From NCBI RefSeq assembly GCF_004137355.1, contig NZ_SDVB01000170.1:476918-540917 (forward strand): 64,000 nt of DNA, written 5' to 3'. The DNA is from Ciceribacter ferrooxidans. Its GTDB lineage: Bacteria; Pseudomonadota; Alphaproteobacteria; Rhizobiales; Rhizobiaceae. The translations under genes were made by a program, and so were the position numbers. Below, piece by piece: positions 1 through 7,871 of the stretch. How positions within the stretch are numbered: position 1 is the first letter of the stretch; each line of letters begins with the position of its first letter. A model generated the notes under the pieces. It was not told where the DNA came from. It made no database searches and was given only the letters and a program-made list of their open reading frames with translations.

Positions 1-200
1 TCGATCTTCGCCGAATCGGCGACGACCGCAACCGCCTTGTCTCCCAGCGCCGAGACGGCCTGACTCAACTTGGCTCCATTGCGGCCGGTCACATAGACCG
101 TCGCCGCGCCCGCTTCGAGGAAGAGCCTTGCCGCGGAATAGCCGATGCCGGTCGAACCGCCCGTGACGACCACGACCTTGCCGTCGAATTGCATGTCCAT
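1..200 (-). CDS. Short-chain dehydrogenase/reductase (SDR), N-terminal part only
   Basis: The minus strand reads from an ATG at 200 into the left edge of the window, so only the first ~66 residues are present. They contain the classical SDR cofactor motif TGGSTGIG near residues 14-21, after a beta strand ending VVVVTGG, which marks an NAD(P)-binding Rossmann fold. Substrate is unknown. The gene is divergent from an ArsR-type regulator starting at 301, and a short palindrome lies between them, so repression by that regulator is a reasonable inference. A second in-frame ATG at 194 is an alternative start. Confidence 0.85.
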   Translation of the reverse strand, partial: MDMQFDGKVVVVTGGSTGIGYSAARLFLEAGAATVYVTGRNGAKLSQAVSALGDKAVAVVADSAKI

Positions 201-231
201 TTGCGTCTCCTGAGTTTCTTTAATTCATTAT

Positions 232-246
232 TACCGTTATTCGGTA
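232..246. promoter_or_regulatory. Candidate operator between the SDR gene and the ArsR-type regulator
   Basis: A perfect 5-bp inverted repeat TACCG-N5-CGGTA sits in the 100-bp AT-rich gap between two divergent genes. Size and position suit a winged-helix dimer site that would control both promoters. That the neighbouring ArsR protein binds it is inference. Confidence 0.4.
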
Positions 247-300
247 TTTCGGTTTTATTGAAATATTGAAGCCTGTCAACGGAAATGATAGAGACGCTGC

Positions 301-645
301 ATGGCTCAGTTCTTTCATCCCAGCCGCGAGGATATGTCGCTCACCGCGGTTCTCGCCGCCCTCGGGGATCCGGCCCGCATGGGGATCATGCGCAAGCTCA
401 TGAATGCACAGGATGGACAGAACTGCGGTTCGGTCGCGCCCTGCAACGACATGCCGCGCTCGACGCTCTCCAACCATCTGCGTATTCTGCGGGAAGCCGG
501 TCTCATCCGCACCCACAAGCAGGGCGTGGAGAACATCAATACCGTGCGAGCCGACGATCTGGAGGCCCGTTTTCCGGGTCTCCTCGACAAGATCATGTCG
601 CTGTGCCCGATAGCCTCGGCGGATCACGGAGCGCCGCGGTCATAG
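301..645 (+). CDS. ArsR-family winged-helix transcriptional regulator
   Basis: This 114-residue protein has the size and layout of ArsR/SmtB repressors: an N-terminal helix with LAALGDPARMGIMRKL (about residues 18-33), then a recognition region STLSNHLRILREAGLI (about 54-69) and a short wing. It lacks the classical ELCVCDL metal site. Cysteines 42 and 48 lie just before the recognition helices and Cys102 near the C terminus, so a thiol/redox or different metal response is possible. It is divergent from an SDR gene and probably regulates it. Its 3' end overlaps the convergent WYL-regulator gene by 22 bp. The start has only a weak GAGA-type ribosome site. Confidence 0.85.
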   Translation: MAQFFHPSREDMSLTAVLAALGDPARMGIMRKLMNAQDGQNCGSVAPCNDMPRSTLSNHLRILREAGLIRTHKQGVENINTVRADDLEARFPGLLDKIMSLCPIASADHGAPRS

Positions 646-1598
646 AATTCAGCCAGTCTCTCCAGCGTTTCCCGCATCGCCTCGCGTAGCGTGTCCGGTC
701 CGAGCACCTCGGCCTCTGCGCCGAGCCGCAGGAATTCCGACACGGCGTGTTGCGACTGGCCACAGGGCAACGTGACGATCCACCGGTCTTCATTCCGCTC
801 GTCTTTCCCCGTCTCCATGCGCGCACGGACATAGGAGGGAGAGATATGCTCCAGGAGCCGCAGGCCCCATTTGGAGACGCGCAGGGTCGCCGTATTCGGA
901 TGCAGTTCGGCTTCCAGCCTCTGGGTATTCTCCGTCCAGTAGCCGGCAAGGTCGAAATCGTCCGGGCGCTGGAAGCGCTCCTCGGTGACGACGAGGTCGA
1001 GAATACGGGCGATGCGATAGGTCCGCACGGCGCCGTCGACCCGCGCCGCCATATACCACGCGCCGCCCTTCAGAACGACGCCGAGCGGCTCGGCCTCGCG
1101 ATTCTTCTCGGCCTTCCAGCTGCGATAGCGCATGCGGACAAGCTTGCAATTCCATACCGCATCGGCGATCGCCTGAAGATGTGCCGGCCGCTCGCTCTCG
1201 CCGAACCAGGTCGGCGCGTCGAGATGGAACCGGCCCTGCATGCGGGCAGCGCTCTGGCGAAGGTCTTCCGGCAGCGCCGCCGTCAGCTTCTTCTGGGCGC
1301 CCGCCATCAACGATCCGAGGCCGAGGTCCGCGGCAGCCCCCGGCACGCCGGAGAGGAACATCGCCTCCGCCTCCCCCGGCGAAAGGCCGTTCAGGCGCAC
1401 GCGATAGCCGTCGAGCAGGCGGTAGCCGCCCTCGGACCCGCGCTCGCTGTACACAGGAACGCCGGAGAGCGACAGCGCATCGATATCCCGGTAGATCGTG
1501 CGGACCGAAACGCCGTTTTCCGCCGCGAGCGTCTCGGCGGTCACCAGGCCCTTCGCCTGCAGAGTGGTCAGGATGTTGATCAGCCGCACGGCGCGCAT
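624..1598 (-). CDS. YafY-type transcriptional regulator (HTH_11 plus WYL domain)
   Basis: The 324-residue protein begins with a DeoR-like winged helix (VRTIYRDIDALSLSGVPV around residues 31-48, then a glycine-rich wing GSEGGYRL). It continues into a WYL sensory domain (about 140-220, with VRMRYRSW and WYMAARVDGAVRTYRI) and a WCX-like C terminus. Proteins of this family bind ligand or nucleic acid through the WYL fold and control adjacent genes. It is divergent from a glutathione transferase gene with a 107-bp gap, so that gene is the likely target. Its end overlaps the ArsR-type gene tail to tail. Confidence 0.9.
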   Translation of the reverse strand: MRAVRLINILTTLQAKGLVTAETLAAENGVSVRTIYRDIDALSLSGVPVYSERGSEGGYRLLDGYRVRLNGLSPGEAEAMFLSGVPGAAADLGLGSLMAGAQKKLTAALPEDLRQSAARMQGRFHLDAPTWFGESERPAHLQAIADAVWNCKLVRMRYRSWKAEKNREAEPLGVVLKGGAWYMAARVDGAVRTYRIARILDLVVTEERFQRPDDFDLAGYWTENTQRLEAELHPNTATLRVSKWGLRLLEHISPSYVRARMETGKDERNEDRWIVTLPCGQSQHAVSEFLRLGAEAEVLGPDTLREAMRETLERLAEFYDRGAP

Positions 1599-1638
1599 CG
1601 CAAAAAATCTCCGTTGCGGCGATTATCCTAAACCAACA

Positions 1639-1653
1639 TGACAAAAACTGACA
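1639..1653. promoter_or_regulatory. Direct repeat TGACA-N5-TGACA upstream of the GST gene
   Basis: Two TGACA pentamers start exactly 10 bp apart (1639 and 1649), one helical turn, in the divergent WYL regulator/GST promoter region. Same-face spacing suits a regulator site. Assignment to the WYL protein is inference. Confidence 0.3.
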
Positions 1654-1705
1654 GGTATGATGCGCCACACTGCCGTCATCGCTTCAAACAGTGAAGGAGA
1701 AAACG

Positions 1706-2368
1706 ATGACCAAGCGCGAACCGATCACCCTCTTCTATTCACCGCAGACGCGTGCCACCGGCGCGCGCCTGCTTCTCGAGGAACTGGGCGTTCCCTACGA
1801 ACTCCACGTGCTCAACATGAAGGCCGGCGAGCAGCGCCAACCCGACTATCTTGCCGTCAATCCGATGGGCAAGGTTCCGGCCATCCTGCATGGCGGGACG
1901 CTCGTCACGGAACAGGCGGCGATCTACCTCTACCTCGCCGATCTCTTCGCGGAGAAGGGCCTCGCGCCCGCCATCGACGACCCCGACCGCGGCACCTATC
2001 TCCGCTGGATGGTCTTTTACGGCAACTGCTTCGAGCCGGCCCTGATCGACCGCTACCTGCAGCGGGAGCCGGCAAGCCCGAACGAAACGCCGTACAGCAG
2101 CTATGACGACATGCTGGACGCACTGGAGGGTGCGCTGGCGGCAGGGCCGTACCTTCTCGGCGAACGGATGACTGCCGCCGACCTGCTCTGGGGCGTGGCG
2201 CTTCATTGGACGACGATGTTCGGGCTGGTGCCTGATCGTCCCGTCTTCCGCCGCTACATCGATCTCATGACCGCACGTGACGCCTACCGGCGGGTGACGG
2301 AGGAAGATGCGGCGCTTGCGGCCGAACACCAGGCGGAAGCCGAACGAAAGACCGGCGCTGCGGCCTGA
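1706..2368 (+). CDS. Glutathione S-transferase
   Basis: This 220-residue protein has the two-domain GST layout. The N-terminal thioredoxin-like half (residues ~5-85) contains LFYSPQTRATGARLLLEELG, the cis-proline segment NPMGKVPAI and a TEQAAIYLYLADLF helix. An all-helical C-terminal half follows with GERMTAADLLWG, the GST N-capping/hydrophobic-staple region. It would conjugate or reduce with glutathione in the cytoplasm; substrate unknown. The ATG at 1706 is preceded by AAGGAG at 1694, so the in-frame GTG at 1691, which lies upstream of that site, is unlikely. It is divergent from a WYL regulator. Confidence 0.92.
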   Translation: MTKREPITLFYSPQTRATGARLLLEELGVPYELHVLNMKAGEQRQPDYLAVNPMGKVPAILHGGTLVTEQAAIYLYLADLFAEKGLAPAIDDPDRGTYLRWMVFYGNCFEPALIDRYLQREPASPNETPYSSYDDMLDALEGALAAGPYLLGERMTAADLLWGVALHWTTMFGLVPDRPVFRRYIDLMTARDAYRRVTEEDAALAAEHQAEAERKTGAAA

Positions 2369-2408
2369 CGCTCAGCCGGCCCGGCAGCGGTCGGGCCGGT
2401 GCCTCCGC

Positions 2409-2753
2409 TCAGAGACGGACCACGTAATCCTTGCGAGTCGTTTCAACGACTTCCCAGGTTCCCTTGAAGCCCGGTCTCAGGATCATCCGGTCGCCGGCCG
2501 TGAGATGGACCGGCTCGCCGCCATCCTCTGTGACGATCGAATGCCCTTCGAGAACGTGGAAATACTCCCATTCGTCGTAGAGGATGCGCCATTTGCCCGG
2601 CGTCGATTGCCAGACGCCGGCATAGACGCCGCCGTCGGCCTCCTCGAGATTCCAGGTAAGGAAATGCGGATCGCCCGAAATCAGCCGGTCGGGGGCGGGT
2701 GCCCCCTCCTCCGGCTCGACGGCGGAGATGTCGAATGCGAGAGCATAGCTCAT
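2409..2753 (-). CDS. Cupin-domain protein
   Basis: This 114-residue protein is a single small cupin barrel. It carries the segment YDEWEYFHVLEGHSIVTEDGGEPVHLTAGD split over the two cupin motifs (about residues 60-90), followed by an LRPGFKGTWEV strand. It resembles the DUF861 (EutQ/RmlC-like) class in which a tryptophan-rich core binds small ligands. It lies 52 bp downstream of the homocysteine synthase gene on the same strand and is probably co-transcribed. Substrate unknown. Confidence 0.85.
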   Translation of the reverse strand: MSYALAFDISAVEPEEGAPAPDRLISGDPHFLTWNLEEADGGVYAGVWQSTPGKWRILYDEWEYFHVLEGHSIVTEDGGEPVHLTAGDRMILRPGFKGTWEVVETTRKDYVVRL

Positions 2754-2805
2754 GAATGACCACCCTGCGCCGCGCCCTTCCGGACGCGGCGTTCCTTTCT
2801 GCCGG

Positions 2806-4089
2806 TCAGACCTTGGCGAGCGACTGCTCGAGGTCGGCGATGATGTCGGCCGCGTCCTCGATGCCGATTGAGAGCCGCACCACGTCCGGCCCGGCACCGG
2901 CCGCGATCTGCTGCGCTTCGGTGAGCTGGGCATGGGTCGTGGAGGCCGGATGGATGACCAGCGAGCGGGTGTCCCCGATATTGGCGAGATGCGAGAAGAG
3001 TTGCAGCCCTTCGACCAGCGCCTTGCCGGCCACGTAACCGCCCCTGACGCCGAAGGTGAAGACGGCGCCCGCGCCCTTCGGCGAGTAGCGCTGCTGGAGC
3101 GCATGGTTCGGGTCGCTGTCGAGGCCGGCATAGTTCACCCAGGCGACCTTCGGATGCTGCTTCAGCCATGTGGCGACCTTCAGCGCATTGTCGCAGTGAC
3201 GCTGCATGCGCAGCGGCAGGGTTTCTATTCCGGTCAGAATCAGGAACGCGTTCATCGGCGCGATCGCCGGCCCGAGATCGCGCAGGCCGAGCACGCGGCA
3301 GGCGATGGCGAAGGCGAAATTGCCGAAGGCCTGGTGCAGGACCACGCCGCCATATTCGGTGCGCGGCTTCGACAGGGCCGGATAGTTGCCGGACTTCGAC
3401 CAGTCGAACGTGCCGCCGTCGACGATGATACCGCCCATGGAGTTGCCGTGCCCGCCGAGGAACTTCGTCGCCGAGTGGACGACGATGTCGGCACCGTGCT
3501 CCAGCGGCCGCAGGAGATACGGCGTCGCCATGGTATTGTCGACGATCAATGGCAGGCCGTGCTTGCGGGCGACTTCAGCGATCGCTGCGATATCGACAAA
3601 GGTGCCACCGGGATTGGCGAGGCTCTCGATGAAGATCGCCCGCGTGCGGCCGTCGATTTCCGCCTCGAAACTCTCCGGATCGGCCGTGTCGGCCCAGCGG
3701 ACCTGCCAATCGAAACTCTTGAAGGCGTGGCCGAACTGGTTGATCGAGCCGCCGTAGAGCTTCTTCGCCGCGACGAAATTGTCACCCGGCTGCATGATCG
3801 TGTGGAAGACGAGCATCTGCGCGGCGTGCCCGGAGGCCACCGCCAGGGCGGCAGTTCCGCCCTCGAGAGCCGCCACCCGTTCTTCGAGAACCGCCTGGGT
3901 GGGATTCATGATGCGGGTATAGATGTTGCCGAACTGCTTCAGCCCGAAGAGCGCTGCCGCATGGTCCGCGTCGTTGAAGACGTAGGCCGTCGTCTGGTAG
4001 ATGGGCGTGATCCGGGCGCCGGTCGCAGGATCCGGTTGCGCTCCCGCATGCACCGCCAAAGTCGAAAATCCCGGGTTTCTGTCAGGCAT
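2806..4089 (-). CDS. metY: O-acetylhomoserine aminocarboxypropyltransferase (homocysteine synthase)
   Basis: The 427-residue protein belongs to the Cys/Met-metabolism PLP family and has the length of MetY-type O-acetylhomoserine sulfhydrylases; MetZ types are shorter, near 395. The PLP-binding lysine is Lys209 in SATKFLGGHG. NIYTRIMNPT (54-63) and the ALEGGTAALAVASGHAA region mark the substrate and cofactor pocket. It would convert O-acyl-homoserine and sulfide to homocysteine in methionine biosynthesis. I looked for a SAM-II riboswitch in the 160 bp upstream and could not support one. A small cupin gene follows on the same strand. Confidence 0.93.
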   Translation of the reverse strand: MPDRNPGFSTLAVHAGAQPDPATGARITPIYQTTAYVFNDADHAAALFGLKQFGNIYTRIMNPTQAVLEERVAALEGGTAALAVASGHAAQMLVFHTIMQPGDNFVAAKKLYGGSINQFGHAFKSFDWQVRWADTADPESFEAEIDGRTRAIFIESLANPGGTFVDIAAIAEVARKHGLPLIVDNTMATPYLLRPLEHGADIVVHSATKFLGGHGNSMGGIIVDGGTFDWSKSGNYPALSKPRTEYGGVVLHQAFGNFAFAIACRVLGLRDLGPAIAPMNAFLILTGIETLPLRMQRHCDNALKVATWLKQHPKVAWVNYAGLDSDPNHALQQRYSPKGAGAVFTFGVRGGYVAGKALVEGLQLFSHLANIGDTRSLVIHPASTTHAQLTEAQQIAAGAGPDVVRLSIGIEDAADIIADLEQSLAKV

Positions 4090-4252
4090 TCAAGCCTCCC
4101 TTTCTGGAATCCAGTCAGTCTCAACGGCTGCCGGCGCGAGTTAATCGTGATTTCTTATTTCCCGCAAGGCGGCACGATCGACGAATATTGATCGAAATCA
4201 ATGCAACTCCGCCGTGGCGGCAGATCATCTCAACAAACGACGGAGGTTTGCC

Positions 4253-4681
4253 ATGGGCCAAACAACGAACGACCATTCCCGCGGGCCGCTTGCCAGGATC
4301 GTCGAATGGATCACGAGGGGATGGGAGGGCGCGAGCGAAGCCGAAATGATCGCCGCGCTCGACGAGAAGACCATCAGCGACATCGCCCACGACTGCGGCA
4401 TATCGCCCGAACAGCTCGTCGAACTCGCCAAGGCCGGGCCGCACGCGGCCGACGAGATGCCGGAGATGATGCGGGCGCTGCTCATCGACCCGACCGAGGT
4501 CGAGCTTCGCTTCCGCGCCCTTTTCCGCGACATGCAGATCAACTGTTCACGTTGCCATGCCAAGCGCCAGTGCCGCACCGACCTGAAGGACGGCACGGCA
4601 CCGACGGAATTCGTCGACTACTGCGCCAATTCCGATGACCTCAACGTGCTGAGGGCGATCCCCGAGGTCCGCCTGCACTAG
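4253..4681 (+). CDS. DUF6455-type small cysteine-containing protein
   Basis: The ATG at 4253 has a strong GGAGG site 8 bp upstream, which decides against the longer reading from 4214. The 142-residue product is mostly helical at the N terminus. It ends in a cysteine cluster, CSRCHAKRQCR followed by EFVDYCANSDDLNVLR, which I recognise as the DUF6455 pattern of rhizobia. The four cysteines could hold a metal or Fe-S centre, but no function is known. No signal peptide is seen. Its stop codon overlaps that of the convergent CoA-binding protein gene. Confidence 0.85.
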   Translation: MGQTTNDHSRGPLARIVEWITRGWEGASEAEMIAALDEKTISDIAHDCGISPEQLVELAKAGPHAADEMPEMMRALLIDPTEVELRFRALFRDMQINCSRCHAKRQCRTDLKDGTAPTEFVDYCANSDDLNVLRAIPEVRLH

Positions 4682-5106
4682 AGGCCGAGGCGGGGAATCT
4701 CGATCGCCGGGCAACGGTCCATGACGACCTTGATCCCGGCGGCCTCGGCCCTTCCGGCCGCGGCGTCATCACGAACGGTAAGCTGCCCCCACAGCACCTT
4801 GGGCAGCGGCTTCATCTGGAGCACCTCGTCGACGACGGCATCGAGATACTCGGCGGCGCGGAAGACATCGATCATGTCGACCGGCTCCCCGATTTCGGCG
4901 AGCCGTCCGACAACGGGCTGACCGAGGATTTCCTTGCCCGCCTGCCCCGGGTTGACGGGAATGACCTTGTAGCCCCTGGAGAGCAGAAAACGCATGACAC
5001 CGTGGCTCGGCCTGGCCGCGTTCGGCGATGCGCCGAGAAGTGCAATGGTCCGCGTCCTGGTCAGAATGTCCGAGATGTAGGCGTCGTCGTACCGGTCGTG
5101 ATTCAT
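4678..5106 (-). CDS. CoA-binding domain protein (YccU family)
   Basis: The 142-residue protein is a stand-alone Rossmann-like CoA-binding domain: TIALLGASPNAARPSHGVMRFLLSRGY near residues 20-46, then VIPVNPGQ, the DMIDVFRAAEYLDAVVDEVL helix and VVMDRCPAIE. Related domains occur in succinyl-CoA synthetase alpha subunits, but stand-alone proteins of this family have no assigned reaction. It converges on the DUF6455 gene with a 4-bp overlap of stop codons, leaving no room for an independent terminator. Confidence 0.9.
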   Translation of the reverse strand: MNHDRYDDAYISDILTRTRTIALLGASPNAARPSHGVMRFLLSRGYKVIPVNPGQAGKEILGQPVVGRLAEIGEPVDMIDVFRAAEYLDAVVDEVLQMKPLPKVLWGQLTVRDDAAAGRAEAAGIKVVMDRCPAIEIPRLGL

Positions 5107-5237
5107 GGCTTTGAGGCTCCTTTCTTTCCTCTTTTTATTAGCTTATTCTTATTTTCTAAACTACAATGACAACATTCGGGCACTGCTATTCGAGACTGCG
5201 CATGACAAACATCGAAACGCCTGAAAGGAAGACGAAG

Positions 5238-5591
5238 ATGAGACCGCTGTTGCTTGCCATTCCACTCGTCGCCCTGGCCACGTCGGCCTTCGCGCTGCCC
5301 AAATATACCTCCACCAACATGACCTGCGCACAGGTGCAGGAGACCGTTCGCGCCCACGGCGCCGTGGTTCTCACCTACCCGTCGGAGCGCCTGCGCGGTC
5401 ATATGCTCTATGGCACCTATGTCTCCAGCCGCCAGTTCTGCAAACCGAACGAGATCACCGACCGCGTCAGTGTCCCGAGCCGCGATCTGCGGTTCTGTCG
5501 GGTCCTGACCTGCAAGCCCGACCGGGACCGGATGCGCGAGCAGCAGCAAAGGGATCAGCAGCCGAACAGTCCTACGCACGCGGTCCCCTGA
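5238..5591 (+). CDS. Small secreted cysteine-containing protein of unknown function
   Basis: The start at 5238 follows AGGAAG, and the first ~22 residues form a Sec signal peptide (MRPLLLAIPLVALATSAFA). The mature part (~95 residues) has four cysteines, in MTCAQVQ, QFCKP, RFCRV and LTCKP, which could form two disulfides in the periplasm. The C-terminal tail is rich in Arg, Gln and Asp and looks disordered. The longer reading from 5166 would bury the signal peptide. It is divergent from the CoA-binding protein gene. I cannot assign a function. Confidence 0.8.
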   Translation: MRPLLLAIPLVALATSAFALPKYTSTNMTCAQVQETVRAHGAVVLTYPSERLRGHMLYGTYVSSRQFCKPNEITDRVSVPSRDLRFCRVLTCKPDRDRMREQQQRDQQPNSPTHAVP

Positions 5592-5692
5592 CCGTCCGAC
5601 CGTGTGTCGGGCGGCTGTGTGCGACACCCGGCGCCGACGGTCCGGGCGTCGCATGCGGGTGCGGCCCCCGAGGCGGACCCGGGGGCCGGCCG

Positions 5693-6124
5693 TCAACCAG
5701 GCAGGACAAGGTACCCCTCTTTGTCGAGAGGGAAGAAGGGATTGTGCGCCACTTCCCAGAGATGGCCGTCCGGATCGGCGAAATAGCCTGAATAGCCGCC
5801 CCAGAAGACTTCTCGCGGCGACTTCACCAGGCTCGCTCCACAGGACACGGCAAAGTCGATGACCCGGTCGACCTCCGCCGGGCTTTCCACATTCTGCGCC
5901 AGCGTCACACCCGAGAAACCGCCAGCGCCGGCAGGCACGCCTGCATCCGTCGCCAGCGCCGCCCGCGAGAAGAGCGCCAGCACGGTTCCCTTGAGTTTTA
6001 TGAAGGTGATGGCCTCCTGCGAGGCCGACGATCGGGCCCACCCGAGGCGCTCGTAGAAGGCGGTGCTGCGCTCCAGATCATCGACGCCGAGGGTAATGAT
6101 CGAAATGCGTCGCTCCATTGTCAT
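5693..6124 (-). CDS. VOC (glyoxalase/bleomycin-resistance) family protein
   Basis: The product is a ~143-residue vicinal-oxygen-chelate protein: ISIITLGVDDLERSTAFYERLGW at the start, FADPDGHLWEVAHNPFF (the second-module metal/substrate strand) near residues 120-136. The ATG at 6124 has GGAG 6-9 bp upstream; the in-frame ATG at 6136 contains that site and is less likely. Catalytic role is unknown; such proteins are often isomerases, dioxygenases or binding proteins. A 16-bp inverted repeat lies just upstream. Confidence 0.88.
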   Translation of the reverse strand: MTMERRISIITLGVDDLERSTAFYERLGWARSSASQEAITFIKLKGTVLALFSRAALATDAGVPAGAGGFSGVTLAQNVESPAEVDRVIDFAVSCGASLVKSPREVFWGGYSGYFADPDGHLWEVAHNPFFPLDKEGYLVLPG

Positions 6125-6146
6125 GACGCGCTCCATTGCACATGAT

Positions 6147-6162
6147 ACGAAGTATGCTTCGT
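6147..6162. promoter_or_regulatory. Inverted repeat upstream of the VOC gene
   Basis: ACGAAG-TATG-CTTCGT is a perfect 6+4+6 palindrome 22 bp upstream of the VOC start, in an AT-rich 195-bp gap. It looks like a dimeric repressor site overlapping a promoter. No regulator gene is adjacent, so the binding protein is unknown. Confidence 0.35.
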
Positions 6163-6318
6163 TCTCTTTATGTATTCTTTTCGTTCACATTAATATTAGA
6201 TGAATCTTATTCGTAAGCACCTAAAATTCAACAGTTTTTGACAGTCATCAATTTTAGCTACCGTTTCGCGCGAGCAAGTCCAGCCCCGGCGCTGTGGTCG
6301 CGTCGGTTTGCGACGCCG

Positions 6319-7149
6319 CTATTCTCCCTTCCATTCCGGGTGACGCTTGTCGAGGAAAGCCCCGATTCCCTCCTCCGCATCGCGGGCGAGCATGTTTTCC
6401 ACCATCACCCGTGCGGCATAGTCGTAGGCCTCTTCGAGCGGCATCTCGATCTGGCGATAGAAGGCTTCCTTGCCGATCTTCAGCGTCAGCGGCGACTTCG
6501 AGGCGATGACGGCGGCGTATTTCGCGACCACCTGGCCCAGGTACTCCTTCGGCACGACCCGGTTGACGAGGCCGAAATCCTTGGCGGTCGAGGCGTCGAT
6601 CGTCTCGCCGGTCAGGAGCATTTCCATCGCCTTCTTGCGATGGGCGGCGCGGCTGACGGCGACCATCGGCGTCGAGCAGAAGAGGCCGATATTGACGCCC
6701 GGCGTGCAGAACCGCGACGTGTCTGTGCAGACGGCGAGATCGCAGGAGGCGACGAGCTGGCAGCCGGCTGCGGTCGCAAGTCCGTCGATCTCGGCGATGA
6801 CCGGCTTCGGCAGATGGGTGATCTTCAGCATCAGGGCGGCGCAGAGGCGCATGGTCCTGTCGAAGAAATCGCGGCCACGGTCGGGATCGCTGCGATGCGC
6901 GGTCATTTCCTTGAGATCGTGGCCGGCGGAGAAGAGCTTGCCGGCGGCGGCGATCACCACGACGCGTACCGCCTTCTCGGCGGCAGCCTTGTCGAGTTCC
7001 GCCATCATCGCCTCCATGAGGGCGATCGAAAGAACGTTGGCCGGCGGATTGCTGAGGGTCAGGCGCAGGACCCCATCGGCGAAATCGACGAGAACCGGGC
7101 CCTTTCGTTCCTCTCCGCCCTCTCTCCTCAATGGCACAACTTCGGACAT
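6319..7149 (-). CDS. Enoyl-CoA hydratase/isomerase family protein
   Basis: The 276-residue crotonase-fold protein has the oxyanion-hole segments LFSAGHDLKEM (about residues 72-82) and IDGLATAAGCQLVASCDLAVC (about 119-139), plus a C-terminal DKRHPEWKGE typical of the family. The acidic residues of classical hydratases are not all obvious, so hydratase, isomerase or hydrolase activity cannot be separated. The ATG at 7149 follows GGGAGAGG, which rules out the much longer in-frame extension to 7617 that runs through the thioesterase gene. It is divergent from the thioesterase. Confidence 0.9.
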   Translation of the reverse strand: MSEVVPLRREGGEERKGPVLVDFADGVLRLTLSNPPANVLSIALMEAMMAELDKAAAEKAVRVVVIAAAGKLFSAGHDLKEMTAHRSDPDRGRDFFDRTMRLCAALMLKITHLPKPVIAEIDGLATAAGCQLVASCDLAVCTDTSRFCTPGVNIGLFCSTPMVAVSRAAHRKKAMEMLLTGETIDASTAKDFGLVNRVVPKEYLGQVVAKYAAVIASKSPLTLKIGKEAFYRQIEMPLEEAYDYAARVMVENMLARDAEEGIGAFLDKRHPEWKGE

Positions 7150-7254
7150 GACCTCTCCCATCGTCGTGTTTGCATCGCCGCCGAAGCCTGCCATAAAAAC
7201 ACACCGGCGCACCAGAGCCTCGTTGACTGCAAATAGAACCGGACGGAACCCGCC

Positions 7255-7692
7255 ATGCAGCCTGTCATGACCGTCGAGGAGGTCTCCGCCTTCCTGGAGA
7301 CGGACTTCCCGCAGATCCATACGGACGGGCGAGTCTTCACCGTCACTGCGATTGCGCCCGGCAACGCCACGATGCGGTTCGATCCGGCCGACCGCCACCT
7401 GCGTCCGGGCGGAACCGTCTCGGGACCGTCGATGTTCGCACTCGCAGACGTCGCCGCCTATGTGGCGATCCTCGCCCATATCGGACCTGTGGCGCTCGCC
7501 GTCACGACGAGCCTCAACATCAATTTCCTGCGGCTGCCGAAGCCGGAGCCGATCACCTGCGATTGCCGCATCCTGAAGCTCGGCAAGCGGCTCGCCGTGG
7601 TCGACGCCCTTCTCCACCAGGGCGACCCGGAGACGCTGATCGCCCAGGCGACGGCCACCTATTCGATCCCGCCGAGGGAGGCCCGGCCGTAG
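7255..7692 (+). CDS. PaaI-type hotdog-fold thioesterase
   Basis: The 145-residue protein has the single hotdog domain of the PaaI/4HBT group. It contains LRPGGTVSGPSMFALADVAAYVAIL (about 49-73, the active-site helix with Gly and Asp), then TTSLNINFLRLP and the LGKRLAVVDALL strands. It would hydrolyse acyl-CoA thioesters. Its neighbour on the opposite strand is an enoyl-CoA hydratase and downstream is rplM, an order I recall in rhizobia. A second start at 7267 is possible. Confidence 0.88.
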   Translation: MQPVMTVEEVSAFLETDFPQIHTDGRVFTVTAIAPGNATMRFDPADRHLRPGGTVSGPSMFALADVAAYVAILAHIGPVALAVTTSLNINFLRLPKPEPITCDCRILKLGKRLAVVDALLHQGDPETLIAQATATYSIPPREARP

Positions 7693-7806
7693 CCTTCGGC
7701 CGGCAATCGCCCGCAGAACGGCGCAAAATAATGCGGTATTATTTTACCACATACATAACGCATTGATTTCAAATGAACAATTCTAGGATCGACAGAAACG
7801 ACTGTC

Positions 7807-7835
7807 TTGACCGCTTTCAGCCACCACAGTATAAG
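7807..7835 (+). promoter_or_regulatory. Sigma-70-type promoter of rplM-rpsI
   Basis: TTGACC (7807-7812) and TATAAG (7830-7835) are separated by exactly 17 bp, close to consensus for the housekeeping sigma factor. Transcription would begin near 7842, leaving an approximately 120-nt leader before the rplM start at 7963. Confidence 0.7.
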
Positions 7836-7871
7836 CCTGCGCAGTCTGCGGCCCTTTCGGGCTGCATTCTT

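Noticed and set aside
4090-4252. Possible SAM-II riboswitch upstream of metY
   Set aside because: Alphaproteobacterial methionine genes often carry one, but the conserved core of that aptamer could not be matched in this sequence.
7150-7617. N-terminal extension of the enoyl-CoA hydratase frame to 7617
   Set aside because: It would run antisense through the thioesterase gene; GGGAGAGG before the ATG at 7149 sets the start.
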